Source of the DNA: Bhargavaea cecembensis
GTDB taxonomy: Bacteria > Bacillota > Bacilli > Bacillales_A > Planococcaceae
Length of the DNA stretch: 64,000 nucleotides
Assembly: GCF_000826125.2 (NCBI RefSeq)
Contig: NZ_LN651373.1
Location: 1,408,678 to 1,472,677 of the forward strand
Direction of reading: 5' to 3'
The position numbers were made by a program, and so were the translations under genes. Below the pieces are notes generated by a model. It did no database searches. It was not told the DNA's origin and worked only from the letters and a program-made list of their open reading frames with translations. Positions 51,660 to 60,744 of this stretch are shown here, one piece after another (within the stretch, counting starts at the first letter, position 1; every line of letters starts with the position of its first letter).

Positions 51660-52187
51660 ATGACAAACGAAAAAGCGACTTTTGCAGGCGGATGCTTTTG
51701 GTGCATGGTGAAGCCGTTCCATAAATATGAAGGCGTTTTGTCCGTCGTTTCGGGATATACGGGCGGGGATCTTCCGAATCCGACCTACGCCCAGGTCTGC
51801 TCGGACCGGACCGGACACTATGAGGCGGTGGAGATCACATTCGATCCGGAGATCATCTCTTACCGGGAGCTCGTCGATATATTCTGGCGCCAGATCGATC
51901 CGACCGATGCGGGCGGACAATTTTTTGACAGAGGTTCTTCTTACCGGACCGCCATCTTCTATCATTCGGACGAACAGCGGCAAATCGCAGAACAGACGAA
52001 GGAGGAGCTCGATGCATCAGGCCGGTTCGACCGGCCGATCGCAGTCGAAATCCTTCCCGCCAAGCCGTTTTATCCTGCGGAGGAAGAGCATCAGGATTAT
52101 TACTTGAAGAATCCTGCGCACTATAATCGTTACTTTGAAGGATCCGGCCGGAAGGCGTTTCAGGAAAACTCATGGAAGGGGCAATGA
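51660..52187 (+). CDS. msrA: Peptide methionine-S-sulfoxide reductase A
   Basis: The 175-residue protein has the GGCFWC active site near the N-terminus, VVSGYTGG, and [23 protein letters not shown]. It reduces the S epimer of methionine sulfoxide. The ATG follows AGGAGTGAAAAG. It stands directly before msrB. Confidence 0.95.
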   Translation: MTNEKATFAGGCFWCMVKPFHKYEGVLSVVSGYTGGDLPNPTYAQVCSDRTGHYEAVEITFDPEIISYRELVDIFWRQIDPTDAGGQFFDRGSSYRTAIFYHSDEQRQIAEQTKEELDASGRFDRPIAVEILPAKPFYPAEEEHQDYYLKNPAHYNRYFEGSGRKAFQENSWKGQ

Positions 52188-52191
52188 CCAC

Positions 52192-52629
52192 ATGAAACCG
52201 AGCAAAGAGGAACTCAAGCAGAAACTGACCCCGATGCAATATCAGGTAACACAGGAAAAAGGCACGGAGCCGCCTTTCCGCAACGAATACGATGCACACT
52301 ACGAAGACGGAATCTATGTTGACATCGTCTCCGGGGAACCGCTGTTCTCCTCCATCGACAAGTATGATGCCGGCTGCGGCTGGCCGAGCTTTACGAAGCC
52401 GATCGAGAAGTCGGAAGTCACCGAGCATTTTGACTCGAGCTTCGGCATGCGGCGCACCGAAGTGAGGAGCAAGACAGCGGATTCGCACCTTGGGCATATC
52501 TTCCCGGACGGCCCGAAGGAAGCGGGCGGCATGCGGTACTGCATCAACTCGGCCGCGCTCCGGTTCATCCCGAAAGATCGTCTTGAAGAGGAAGGGTACG
52601 GCCGGTATGAATCGCTTTTTGAGTCCTGA
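52192..52629 (+). CDS. msrB: Peptide methionine-R-sulfoxide reductase B
   Basis: The 145-residue protein has [33 protein letters not shown] and the catalytic Cys in [14 protein letters not shown]. It reduces the R epimer of methionine sulfoxide. The zinc-binding CxxC pairs found in some MsrB proteins are absent. ATG at 52192 follows AAGGGGCAATG; the open frame further upstream overlaps msrA. A YozE-type gene follows 27 bp downstream. Confidence 0.95.
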   Translation: MKPSKEELKQKLTPMQYQVTQEKGTEPPFRNEYDAHYEDGIYVDIVSGEPLFSSIDKYDAGCGWPSFTKPIEKSEVTEHFDSSFGMRRTEVRSKTADSHLGHIFPDGPKEAGGMRYCINSAALRFIPKDRLEEEGYGRYESLFES

Positions 52630-52656
52630 ACCGGCTGGAAGGACGGTGACTCCAAC

Positions 52657-52875
52657 GTGAGACGTTCCTTCTATCAGTACCTTATGACACACCGGGGCGG
52701 CCCGAAGGGAGATCCGCGGTCCCGTTTTGCAGATGCGGCTTTCCTGGATCATGAATTCCCGAAGACGGAAACGTCCTTTGATCCGCTGTCCCGGTATATG
52801 GAAGAGCGGGCAGATCCCGATATGCCGTCCGCGACATTCGACAAGCTGTGGGAAGAGTACATGGAAACCGATTGA
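52657..52875 (+). CDS. yozE: YozE family protein (UPF0346)
   Basis: The 72-residue protein starts RRSFYQYLMTHRGG and has FADAAFLDHEFPK, MPSATFDKLWEEY, the pattern of the small helical YozE family. Function unknown. GTG start with AAGGA about 13 nt upstream. Last gene before a terminator. Confidence 0.87.
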   Translation: MRRSFYQYLMTHRGGPKGDPRSRFADAAFLDHEFPKTETSFDPLSRYMEERADPDMPSATFDKLWEEYMETD

Positions 52876-52891
52876 TCCGAATCCTGCGTTT

Positions 52892-52952
52892 AAACGGCAG
52901 GCATTCCGGCAGACCGAGTTAAGTTGCCGGCGGTGCCTGCCGTTTTGCTTTT
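52892..52952 (+). terminator. Terminator after yozE
   Basis: AACGGCAGGCA / TGCCTGCCGTT with an inner CCGGCA / TGCCGG hairpin, then TTTGCTTTT-like sequence. Confidence 0.8.
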
Positions 52953-53044
52953 TCCGGCAGAGGCCGCTTGTTCCTCCGGCATTGCGGAAGCCGGGAAAAC
53001 ACGATATGATGGAAAAGAATTTGTGAAAGCGGGGTTTTTAACTG

Positions 53045-53749
53045 ATGAGTGTACACATTGGTGCAAAAAAAGGCGAAATCGCCGACACGATCCTTCTCCC
53101 GGGAGATCCGCTCCGTGCCAAATATATCGCGGAAACATTCCTTGAGGACGCCAAGATCTACAATGAGGTCCGCAATATGTTCGGTTACACGGGTACGTAC
53201 AAAGGCAAGCGGGTTTCGGTGCAAGGGACGGGGATGGGCGTTCCGTCGATCTCCATCTACATCACCGAGCTCATGCAGGAATACGACGTCCAAAAACTGA
53301 TCCGCGTCGGCACATGCGGCGCGATCCAGAAAGACGTCAAAGTCCGTGACGTGATCCTGGCCCAGAGTGCTTCGACCAACTCCAAGATGAACGAGATCAT
53401 CTTCAAGGGAGTCGACTACGCGCCGACGGCCGACTTCAACCTGTTGCTGAAAGCTTATGAAGCAGGCCGCGAGAAAGGCCTCCATCTTCAGGTCGGCAAC
53501 GTCTTCACGGAAGACCTCTTCTACAGCGATGATGCCGAACATGAAAAGTGGGCATCATTCGGTGTGCTTGCGGTGGAAATGGAAACGGCGGCCCTTTACA
53601 CGCTCGCAGCCAAATTCGGCCGCCAGGCGCTGTCCGTCCTGACGGTGAGCGACCATATCCTGACCGGCGAAGCGACATCTTCCGAAGAGAGACAGACCAC
53701 CTTCAACGAAATGATCGAAGTCGCTCTTGACGCGGCAATCCAGGAGTAA
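53045..53749 (+). CDS. deoD: Purine nucleoside phosphorylase, DeoD type
   Basis: The 234-residue protein has [37 protein letters not shown], and [20 protein letters not shown], with the catalytic Asp in VSDHILTGE. It splits purine nucleosides with phosphate, feeding bases to Xpt-type enzymes. The ribosome site (AAAGCGGGG) is modest. It stands alone between terminators, with ctpA next. Confidence 0.95.
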   Translation: MSVHIGAKKGEIADTILLPGDPLRAKYIAETFLEDAKIYNEVRNMFGYTGTYKGKRVSVQGTGMGVPSISIYITELMQEYDVQKLIRVGTCGAIQKDVKVRDVILAQSASTNSKMNEIIFKGVDYAPTADFNLLLKAYEAGREKGLHLQVGNVFTEDLFYSDDAEHEKWASFGVLAVEMETAALYTLAAKFGRQALSVLTVSDHILTGEATSSEERQTTFNEMIEVALDAAIQE

Positions 53750-53758
53750 GCACTGTCC

Positions 53759-53790
53759 GACTGCCATCGTGCCGGTGGCAGTCTTTTCTG
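53759..53790 (+). terminator. Terminator after deoD
   Basis: GACTGCCA / TGGCAGTC with a 9-nt loop and TTTTCTG. Confidence 0.85.
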
Positions 53791-53843
53791 CATACCGGTC
53801 CGGCGCATGCTGCCGGGCCTCCGGATGAAAGTGGTGAAATCAG

Positions 53844-55337
53844 ATGGATGAAAACGAGAAAGACCTGAACAGGCAAGACCCGCCCGAAGAACAGAAGACG
53901 CCGGCAGGACGCAGATACATCCGGATCAAGCCGTTCGTGCTGCTGATGATGGCATTCGGCCTCATCCTCGCCACTGCCGGCGTAACCTTCTTTGCGCTGA
54001 CCGTGGGAGACGACAAAGTCGTGGAAGTGGTGTCGCCTCAGACGGACCGGTCCCAGTTCAAAAAACTGTTCGACGCGTATGATGCGGTGAAGAAGGATTA
54101 TTACGAGGACATCACCGATGAAGAACTGGTCAACGGGGCCATCAACGGATTGATCGATTCGCTCGGTGATCCGTACTCCGATTACCTGGATGAAGTGGAG
54201 GCCGAGCACCTGAATGAAAGCATCACCTCCAGTTTCGAAGGGATCGGTGCGGAAATCCAGGAACGAAACGGGCACATCATGATCGTCTCGCCGATCAAAA
54301 ACTCACCGGCGGAGAAAGCCCATCTTCAGCCGGATGACATCATCCTCGAAGTGGACGGCAAAAGCATCCAGGGGATGAGCTCCTCTGAAGCAGTCCTGCT
54401 CATCCGCGGGGAAAAAGGATCGAGCGTGACGCTGAAAATCCAGCGTGCCGGCATGGAAGAGCCGGTGGACGTGACGGTCGTCCGCGATGTGATTCCGATT
54501 GAAACGGTGTACGCGGAAATGCTCGATGACCAGGTGGCCCATATCCAGATCTCGAGCTTTTCGGAGAACACGTACAAAGAGCTCCTCGCCGGCATCGAAG
54601 AGATGGAAAAAGCGGGGATGAAGGGAATGGTCGTGGACGTCAGGCAAAATCCGGGCGGGCTGCTGAACAGCGCCATCGACATCTCCAACCTGTTCGTCGA
54701 GGACGGCAAGCCGCTGTTCCAGATCGAAGACAAAGGCAAGAAGCCGGAAGTCTATTATGCGAAAGCCGGCCGGAAGATCAAAGTGCCGGTCGTCCTTCTG
54801 ATCGACGGCGGAAGCGCCTCGGCTTCCGAGATCCTGACGGGGGCCATGATGGAATCCGCCGGGATCCCGACGGTCGGCGAGCATTCATTCGGCAAAGGTA
54901 CCGTCCAGACGCCGCGCCAGTTCAAGGACGGCTCCAACCTGAAGCTCACGACGTCCAAATGGCTGACGCCGGAAGGGAACTGGATCCATGAAAAGGGGAT
55001 CGAGCCGGATTACCCGGTCGCACAGCCGCCGTATGTGAAGCTCCCTTACATCGATCCAGAGACCGAGATGACGGAAGGCACGACATCGATGACCGTCCTG
55101 GCCGCGGAAGAAATGCTTGAAGCGGTCGGCTACGATCCGGGTGAAGCGGACGGGGTCTATGATGAACGGACGAAAGAAGCGGTAGAACATCTTCAGCAGG
55201 ACGAAGGACTTGAAGTGGACGGCATCCTCGCAGGGGATACGACTTATTCGCTCATGGACAAGCTCCGTGAAAAGATCAAGACCGACGATCCTCAGATGAA
55301 AAAAGCCGCAGAACTCGTGCATGAACAGATAAAATGA
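53844..55337 (+). CDS. ctpA: S41-family C-terminal processing peptidase
   Basis: The 497-residue membrane-anchored protease has one helix near residues 30-55, a PDZ domain (SSFEGIGAEIQ to VTVVRDVI), an S41 catalytic domain with GGSASASEIL (Ser) and FGKGTVQTP (Lys), and a C-terminal peptidoglycan-binding domain (EAVGYDPGEADGVYDERTKEAVEHLQ). Bacillus CtpA and CtpB share this layout. Position next to deoD fits ctpA. The active site should face outside. A ribosome site GGTGA precedes the ATG weakly. Confidence 0.9.
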   Translation: MDENEKDLNRQDPPEEQKTPAGRRYIRIKPFVLLMMAFGLILATAGVTFFALTVGDDKVVEVVSPQTDRSQFKKLFDAYDAVKKDYYEDITDEELVNGAINGLIDSLGDPYSDYLDEVEAEHLNESITSSFEGIGAEIQERNGHIMIVSPIKNSPAEKAHLQPDDIILEVDGKSIQGMSSSEAVLLIRGEKGSSVTLKIQRAGMEEPVDVTVVRDVIPIETVYAEMLDDQVAHIQISSFSENTYKELLAGIEEMEKAGMKGMVVDVRQNPGGLLNSAIDISNLFVEDGKPLFQIEDKGKKPEVYYAKAGRKIKVPVVLLIDGGSASASEILTGAMMESAGIPTVGEHSFGKGTVQTPRQFKDGSNLKLTTSKWLTPEGNWIHEKGIEPDYPVAQPPYVKLPYIDPETEMTEGTTSMTVLAAEEMLEAVGYDPGEADGVYDERTKEAVEHLQQDEGLEVDGILAGDTTYSLMDKLREKIKTDDPQMKKAAELVHEQIK

Positions 55338-55342
55338 TGAAC

Positions 55343-55375
55343 GGGCGGAATCCACGGGGTTCCGCCTTTTCTTTC
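55343..55375 (+). terminator. Terminator after ctpA
   Basis: GGCGGAA / TTCCGCC with TTTTCTTTC. Confidence 0.8.
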
Positions 55376-55392
55376 TGAAAGGATGAGTGACC

Positions 55393-56292
55393 ATGACGGA
55401 AGTATATATTTTCAGCGGGTTTCTCGGCAGCGGGAAAACGTCCCTGCTGACCCATGTGATCCGGCAGGCAAAGGAGGAGGGGCTAAAACCGGGCGTCATC
55501 ATGAATGAACTCGGCCAGCTGGCATTCGACTCGGCGGCAGTGGACGGGGACGTGCCGCTCAAGGAGATCCTGGACGGCTGCATCTGCTGCACCGGCTCAG
55601 AAAAGACGGAGGCTCAGGTACAGGCGCTTCTCCATGAAAAGGTCGACATCATCTTCATCGAAACGACGGGGGCGGCCCATCCGGTCGAAGCCCTCGACTC
55701 GATCCACTCGCCGCTGTTCGGCGACAGCCTCGATATCCGGGGAATCATCACAGTCGCGGACGGCCGGCGCTGGCTCGAAAAGGAACGGTTGTCGCCGCAG
55801 GTCCGGATGCTCTTCCTTGAGCAGATCCGGCATGCATCGGTCATCCTTCTGAACAAATCCGACTTGCTGACGGAATCCGAGCGGGCTTCCGTGACTGCGG
55901 AAATCCAGTCGGTCAATCCCGGGGCGCCGATTCTTGAGACGGTCAACGGGAAGGTCCCACTCGATTATCTGAGGAAAATGGCATCCACCGGAAACCGGAA
56001 GCCGGTCCGCCGCGCGGCGATCGGAGAACAGCTGCCGATCTCATCGAGACTCGTCCGGATGGAAAAACCGGTAAACCGGGAGGCGTTCGAGGACTGGGTC
56101 AGGTCCCTGCCGGATACGGTGTACAGGATGAAGGGGTATGTGCCGCTCGAAGGCCACCGCTACCCGGCCCTCTTCCAGTATGCCTACGGGATGGTGCAGT
56201 GGATCCCCGAGTCGATGAACATGCCGGCCAATCTCGTGATCATCGGGGAGAACCCCGAAGCCGTCGAAGTGCCGGGAGCAGCGCGTGAGTGA
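55393..56292 (+). CDS. CobW/YjiA-type GTPase (metal chaperone family)
   Basis: The 299-residue protein has Walker A FLGSGKTSLL, the metal site GCICC (CxCC), IETTGAAHPVEAL, LNKSDLL (NKxD), and a C-terminal CobW domain (RMKGYVPLEGHRYPALFQYA). COG0523 proteins deliver zinc or cobalt to client enzymes; the client is not evident and no Zur-type operator was seen. ATG at 55393 follows AAAGGA by 9 nt. The downstream small gene overlaps its end. Confidence 0.9.
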   Translation: MTEVYIFSGFLGSGKTSLLTHVIRQAKEEGLKPGVIMNELGQLAFDSAAVDGDVPLKEILDGCICCTGSEKTEAQVQALLHEKVDIIFIETTGAAHPVEALDSIHSPLFGDSLDIRGIITVADGRRWLEKERLSPQVRMLFLEQIRHASVILLNKSDLLTESERASVTAEIQSVNPGAPILETVNGKVPLDYLRKMASTGNRKPVRRAAIGEQLPISSRLVRMEKPVNREAFEDWVRSLPDTVYRMKGYVPLEGHRYPALFQYAYGMVQWIPESMNMPANLVIIGENPEAVEVPGAARE

Positions 56293-56533
56293 CCGGATGC
56301 TCCTGGAGGCCTACCGCCGATTCTGGAAAGGAAGAAGTTCCGCAGAGCGCGTTTCCGCCGCGGGTGAGCTGTTCCGGCGGATCTCCGACGACCTGGATGA
56401 CCGGCTCACCCATCCGCGGCTGCGCAAAAGCCGGGAAGACAAGCTGCGAGAATTGGAAGAGCGGATTGCCGGTTCGTCATTGACTGAGGAGCAGAAAGAA
56501 ATCCTGGCAGACGCCTACCGCTCCTCTCTCTGA
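56285..56533 (+). CDS. Small helical protein of unknown function, 82 residues
   Basis: The GTG start, 6 nt after GGGAG, overlaps the CobW gene by 8 bp. The 82-residue product is highly charged and helical (AYRRFWKGRSS, SREDKLRELEERIAG, SLTEEQKEILADAY) with no cysteines. Coupling to the CobW GTPase gene is the only clue to its role. I do not recognise it. Confidence 0.7.
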   Translation: MSDRMLLEAYRRFWKGRSSAERVSAAGELFRRISDDLDDRLTHPRLRKSREDKLRELEERIAGSSLTEEQKEILADAYRSSL

Positions 56534-56566
56534 AAAGGATGTCAACCGGATTAAACATACAATAAG

Positions 56567-56618
56567 CAGGCGGGTCCCCAGATGTTTCCTCTGAAACTCT
56601 TCGGGATCCGCCTGTTTC
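56567..56618 (+). terminator. Terminator of the CobW operon
   Basis: CAGGCGGGTCCC / GGGATCCGCCTG with an inner GTTTC / GAAAC hairpin, then TTTC. Confidence 0.7.
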
Positions 56619-56714
56619 ATCGCATCGGATCTGTTAATGGCTTCCCCTCCAATGTCTGGCAAGATTCCGGACGGATCGGGCATGTACGATATGGCGGAAG
56701 GGAGGAACATGCAG

Positions 56715-57725
56715 ATGAAAAAATCGATTTCCATCGTCGCACTAAGTACGGCACTCCTTTTGCCGACTGTCACTGCAGAAGCATCTCAGCCAAAGGCCGA
56801 AACAGGCCACCATCAGATCGAGGTGGACGCTGCCGCGTTCAAAACCCTCGTTTACAGCCAACCGATCCGGTGGGCGGGAGGACAATGGACCGAGAAGGAC
56901 CTCAATCAGCTGATCCAACGGCTCCTCGCATTCAAAGGCCAGGGAACCGTGAAACCTCCGGCGGCCGGGAATGAGGACACCCAAAAACCGGACGGGGAAA
57001 AACCTGCTCCAAAACCGGACACCGAAAAACCTGAAATTGAAAAACCGGAACCGGCACCAGAAATCCCGGAGCCAGATAAAAATGAAACACCAGAATCACA
57101 GCAGCCGGAAGTAGAACAGCCGGACGTCCAGCAGCCGGATGCAGAAAAACCTGAGGTCCAGCAGCCGGACGTCGAGCAACCGGAAGTTCAGAAGCCGGAT
57201 GCAGAACAGCCGGAAGTCCAGCAACCGGACGTCCCGCAACCGGATGCGGAACAGCCGGAGGCCGAAAAACCGGCTCCTGCACCTGTTCAGCCACAACAGC
57301 CACAGCAACCGGAAACCGAGAAGCCGTCCGCCGGCCAAACGGCAGGTCTCAGCGCCGTTGAGCAGAAAGTGCTGGACCTGACCAATGCGGAGCGGTCGAA
57401 GGCGGGCCTCAAACCGCTTGCGGCCGATGCCAAGCTGATGGACGCCGCCCGCGAGAAATCCGCGGACATGCGCAAGAACCACTACTTCTCCCATACGAGC
57501 CCGGTTCTCGGTTCGCCGTTCGACCGGATGAAGGCGCTCGGCATCAGCTACCGGTCCGCCGCGGAGAATATCGCCATGGGACAGACGTCGCCCGAAGAAG
57601 TCGTCAAAGCCTGGATGGAATCACCGGGACACCGCCAGAACATCCTGACGCCAGGATTTACACATATCGGCATCGGCTACGATCCGAATGGCCACTACTG
57701 GACACAGCAGTTCATCCAGAAGTGA
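56715..57725 (+). CDS. Secreted CAP-domain protein with long Pro/Glu/Gln repeat linker
   Basis: The 336-residue protein has a signal peptide (KKSISIVALSTALLLPTVTAEA). A short domain (residues 30-80) and a repetitive linker (about 85-230) of PEVQQPD, PEVEQPD, KPEIEKP-like units follow. A C-terminal CAP/SCP domain carries LTNAERSKAGLKPL, HYFSHTSP, AENIAMGQ and SPGHRQNIL. It resembles Bacillus YkwD-type proteins, which are secreted or wall-associated. The linker probably spans the cell wall. ATG at 56715 has GGGAGG at 9 nt; ATG 56709 is too close. A terminator follows. Confidence 0.88.
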   Translation: MKKSISIVALSTALLLPTVTAEASQPKAETGHHQIEVDAAAFKTLVYSQPIRWAGGQWTEKDLNQLIQRLLAFKGQGTVKPPAAGNEDTQKPDGEKPAPKPDTEKPEIEKPEPAPEIPEPDKNETPESQQPEVEQPDVQQPDAEKPEVQQPDVEQPEVQKPDAEQPEVQQPDVPQPDAEQPEAEKPAPAPVQPQQPQQPETEKPSAGQTAGLSAVEQKVLDLTNAERSKAGLKPLAADAKLMDAAREKSADMRKNHYFSHTSPVLGSPFDRMKALGISYRSAAENIAMGQTSPEEVVKAWMESPGHRQNILTPGFTHIGIGYDPNGHYWTQQFIQK

Positions 57726-57732
57726 TCGATAC

Positions 57733-57770
57733 AAAAAACGGAGCGCGCTTTCAAGGCGGCTCCGTTTTTT
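57733..57770 (+). terminator. Terminator after the CAP gene
   Basis: AAAAAACGGAGC / GCTCCGTTTTTT with a GC-rich loop. Confidence 0.9.
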
Positions 57771-57835
57771 GTCGATTACTTCGACATTTGGATAGCGGTC
57801 AGATCGGTCAGTAATCGGGAACGGGATGTTCGCTT

Positions 57836-57917
57836 GCGGGCGCGGAAATAGAAATGCGGCCGCGAAACACTCCCGGGCGGCCATGGAAATCATCCGGCGG
57901 CCTGTCCGGAACATGAG
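57836..57917 (+). repeat. Short degenerate array, related to the GCATCCGCGAAA family
   Basis: About four units of 20-21 bp: GCGGGCGCGGAAAT, GCGGCCGCGAAACA, GCGGCCATGGAAAT and a last CGGCCTGTCCGGAAC. The core resembles arrays B and E but is more diverged. Confidence 0.5.
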
Positions 57918-58023
57918 AAGAACGATTCGGATGATGTCCGGTTCTCTGTGTAAACTCTATCCGGAGGGAGAAGATAGCCGCGAGACACCTGCAGGAAAAG
58001 TTAATTGAGTGCCCCCGGCCCCG

Positions 58024-58110
58024 TTCCGATGACACTCAACCTGTTCCGATGACACTCGACTGTCCTCCGATCACACTCGCCCCTGCTCCGATCACACTCG
58101 CTTCGACCTA
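58024..58110 (+). repeat. Degenerate ~21-bp array I (core TTCCGATGACACTCG)
   Basis: Four units of 20, 22, 21 and about 24 bp starting TTCCGATGACACTC or CTCCGATCACACTCG, followed by a degenerate fifth (CTCCAATTCGAGTC). It fills part of the 578-bp gap before the germination operon. Confidence 0.75.
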
Positions 58111-58254
58111 CTCCAATTCGAGTCCAATTCTCTGTATGAATTTTGGCGCAGGCTCCGCCACGCGCCATCCTCCCGGCACGAAACATCCCACTCCCCCTTC
58201 CTGACCAGGAAAAGCCATGCTTATATAGACCACGAACACAGCTTTCACCCGCCT

Positions 58255-58285
58255 TGAATATCCCGCGTTCTGTGTGTTCATACTG
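58255..58285 (+). promoter_or_regulatory. Sigma-G-type promoter of the germinant receptor operon
   Basis: TGAATA (58255-58260), 18-bp spacer, CATACTG (58279-58285), close to the forespore sigma-G consensus. It ends 19 bp before the first ger start codon. Bacillus gerA-type operons are known to be sigma-G dependent. Confidence 0.65.
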
Positions 58286-58303
58286 TGCGGGAGAGGTGAT
58301 CAA

Positions 58304-59710
58304 ATGTCACAGGCCATGCTGAAGCAATCACTATTCACCTTCTTCGGGAATTCTGCGGATTTTCAGGTGAAGGATGTCCGGGTCGACGGGGAAAAAGCGT
58401 TGCTTTGCTTTTATTCGACGATGATCGACCAAGGCGAGGCAAACCGGCAACTGCGTATTCTAGAGGAGCGGGCCGTGAGCGGTTCGGAGGATTGGGGGAC
58501 CGGTGCGCCCACGGAGGTTCAAACATTCAGCAAGGAAAAGCTCTCGCAGGCCGTCTGCACAGGCAACGCGGCCGTCATTTTTCCGGATTCCAATCTGATG
58601 ATCGAGCTTTCTGTGTTCGGCCTGCCCCAGCGGTCCCCGGATGAACCGGGAAATGAGCAGGTCGTAAGGGGCTCTCACGAAGGCTTCATCGAGAATTTCA
58701 TGGTCAATATCGGTTTGGTGAGAAAACGCCTCCAGCGCGAGGATCTTGTATATGAAACGTACATTCCGCCGGGGAGCCATACGGCGATCCATATGCTTTA
58801 TCTGTCTCGGGAAGTGGCGCCTGAAGTGCTGGCTGAAATGCGCAGCCGGCTGAACCGGATTCCGCGGGGGCAAATATTCAGTATGGGACAGACCGAGGAT
58901 TATCTGGATGACACGATCTATACGCCGTTCCCTCTGTTTTTGACGACGGAACGGCCGGACCGGGTCACCTTCAACCTGATGGAAGGGAAGATCGCGCTTC
59001 TCGCGGATCATTCGCCCTCCGTCGCGATCGCCCCCATCAATTTTTTTGCGTTCTATGAATCGCCCGATGATTATAACAGCCGGCCGGTCGTCGGCTCTTT
59101 TTATCGTCTTGTCCGGCTGGCCGCTTTCTTTCTGGCGGTTTTCCTGCCGGCGTTTTATATCGCCATCATCAGCTACCACTCGGAGATCCTGCCGTTCGAG
59201 ATCAGCATGACGCTAAAAGAGACGTTGCTCAATGTTCCATATCGCCCGGTCTTTGAGGCGCTGCTGCTGGAACTGTTCATCGAACTGATCAGGGAAGCGA
59301 GCGTCCGGCTGCCGCAGCCGATCGGGCAGACTGTCGGAATCGTCGGCGGGATCGTCATCGGGGACGCCATTGTATCTGCCGGCCTGGCATCCAGCCTGAT
59401 GGTCATCGTCGTGGCCATGACGGCGATCGCGAGCTTCGTGATCCCGTCAGCGGAGATGAATATGGCCGTGCGGATCCTCCGTTTCCCGTTCATGATCCTG
59501 GCCTCGATGTTCGGTTTCTTCGGAATCGTCATCGGATCGCTTTTGCTGACGATCCATCTCATCAATCTTTCTTCCTTGAACCAGCCGTACTTCGCTCCGG
59601 TCGTCCCGTACGACCCTTCCCGGATGAAGGATGTCTTTTTCAGGCTTCCGTTCTTCAAGCCGGACAGGCAGCAGCAGACGTTCCAGCATGGTGAGGAGGG
59701 GGCGGAATGA
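58304..59710 (+). CDS. Spore germinant receptor A subunit (GerA/GerKA family)
   Basis: The 468-residue protein has a soluble N-terminal domain (VGEDVSLLCFYSTMID-like region; EGFIENFMVNIGLVRKRLQREDL) and a membrane domain with about five helices, including LPFEISMTLKETLLNVPYRPVFEALLLELFIELIREASVRLP and the conserved IGQTVGIVGGIVIGDAIVSAG. GerA subunits sit in the spore inner membrane and form germinant-gated channels. ATG at 58304 follows GGGAGAGG. It overlaps the next gene by 4 bp. Confidence 0.93.
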   Translation: MSQAMLKQSLFTFFGNSADFQVKDVRVDGEKALLCFYSTMIDQGEANRQLRILEERAVSGSEDWGTGAPTEVQTFSKEKLSQAVCTGNAAVIFPDSNLMIELSVFGLPQRSPDEPGNEQVVRGSHEGFIENFMVNIGLVRKRLQREDLVYETYIPPGSHTAIHMLYLSREVAPEVLAEMRSRLNRIPRGQIFSMGQTEDYLDDTIYTPFPLFLTTERPDRVTFNLMEGKIALLADHSPSVAIAPINFFAFYESPDDYNSRPVVGSFYRLVRLAAFFLAVFLPAFYIAIISYHSEILPFEISMTLKETLLNVPYRPVFEALLLELFIELIREASVRLPQPIGQTVGIVGGIVIGDAIVSAGLASSLMVIVVAMTAIASFVIPSAEMNMAVRILRFPFMILASMFGFFGIVIGSLLLTIHLINLSSLNQPYFAPVVPYDPSRMKDVFFRLPFFKPDRQQQTFQHGEEGAE

Positions 59711-60744
59711 AATTCCGGCTCGCTCCGATCCAGCTTTTTGTCATGCTGTTCCTGACGACCGGTTCCGTCTTCATTTCGTTCCAGTCCGATTTGGTGAATG
59801 CAACCGGCCATGATGCATGGTGGCTTTTCCTGCTGGCCGGCCTGTTTCACTTGCCGCACCTCATCATCTTCGAAAAGTGCAGGGACCGGTTCATCTGGAC
59901 GCGTCCGGTCTGTCTGCTCTATGGCCTTTACTGGATTTATGTCATCGTCAGCCTCATCGGATACACCGTGTATACGATGGAGGTGTGGGCTTTCCCGAAA
60001 ACGCCCGAAATGATCGTTGTGCTGGCGATCATCTTGATCAGCCTGTACGCAAACATCAACCGCGCGGAGACGGTCGTCAACATCGGCGTTATTTTGATCC
60101 CGATCATGGCGATCTTGATTTTGTTCGTCATGATGGGCGCAAAGAATTTTGTCTGGACGAATCTTTTCCCGGTAGGCGGCGCATCTGCGGGAGAACTGTA
60201 TAAAGGCTGGCTGTTTTCCCAGCTGCCGTTCATCGGAATCGAAGTCTACCTGCTTCTGAGGAAGCTGATGCCCGGACAGATCCGGACAAAGATGATCGTG
60301 ATTTACAGCGCCATATGGTACAGTTTTTACTCTTTTATGCTGATCGTGCCTTTTCTGTATTTCTCGATAAAGGAGTTTAGCCTGATCGGAGATCCGATCA
60401 TCTACCTGCTCAAATCACAGCAAGTCACATTTCTGGAACGGCTGGATCTGATTTTCATTTATATCTGGCTGATCTGGAGCATCGCCACCATTATGGTTTA
60501 CGTGTTTGCAGTGCTCCGTCTCATGATCATGTGCGGAGCCCGGCAGATGAAGCGGAAAATCATCTGGTTCCATGTGGGCATCGCCGTTCTCGCGATGTTC
60601 TTCACATCCAAGGAGATGGTCCACTCGACTGCAATCTTCTACCCTTATTCCCATCTTTTATTTGCGATCCTGTTGCCGGCCTTCATCATGGTCTTCAATA
60701 AGCTGAGAGGTAAACGGGACGGCGGGGGAGGGGCGCCTGTATGA
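59707..60744 (+). CDS. Spore germinant receptor B subunit (GerAB-type permease)
   Basis: The 345-residue protein has ten predicted helices of the GerAB/APC-like family, with the N-terminal APIQLFVMLFLTTGSVF and MVVLAIILISLYANINRAETVVNIG-like signature. The B subunit binds the germinant, usually an amino acid. Overlaps with both neighbours (ATGA) show tight translational coupling. Germinant identity cannot be predicted reliably. Confidence 0.92.
   Translation: MKFRLAPIQLFVMLFLTTGSVFISFQSDLVNATGHDAWWLFLLAGLFHLPHLIIFEKCRDRFIWTRPVCLLYGLYWIYVIVSLIGYTVYTMEVWAFPKTPEMIVVLAIILISLYANINRAETVVNIGVILIPIMAILILFVMMGAKNFVWTNLFPVGGASAGELYKGWLFSQLPFIGIEVYLLLRKLMPGQIRTKMIVIYSAIWYSFYSFMLIVPFLYFSIKEFSLIGDPIIYLLKSQQVTFLERLDLIFIYIWLIWSIATIMVYVFAVLRLMIMCGARQMKRKIIWFHVGIAVLAMFFTSKEMVHSTAIFYPYSHLLFAILLPAFIMVFNKLRGKRDGGGGAPV

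Noticed and set aside
57780..57786. Spo0A box TTCGACA in the gap before the germination operon
   Set aside because: A single 7-mer about 500 bp from the gene, with a sigma-G promoter closer by; expected by chance in a region this size.
57826..58008. 60-codon plus-strand frame (MFACGRGNRN...)
   Set aside because: It overlaps the degenerate repeat array, has no ribosome site and an Arg-rich composition typical of random GC-rich frames.
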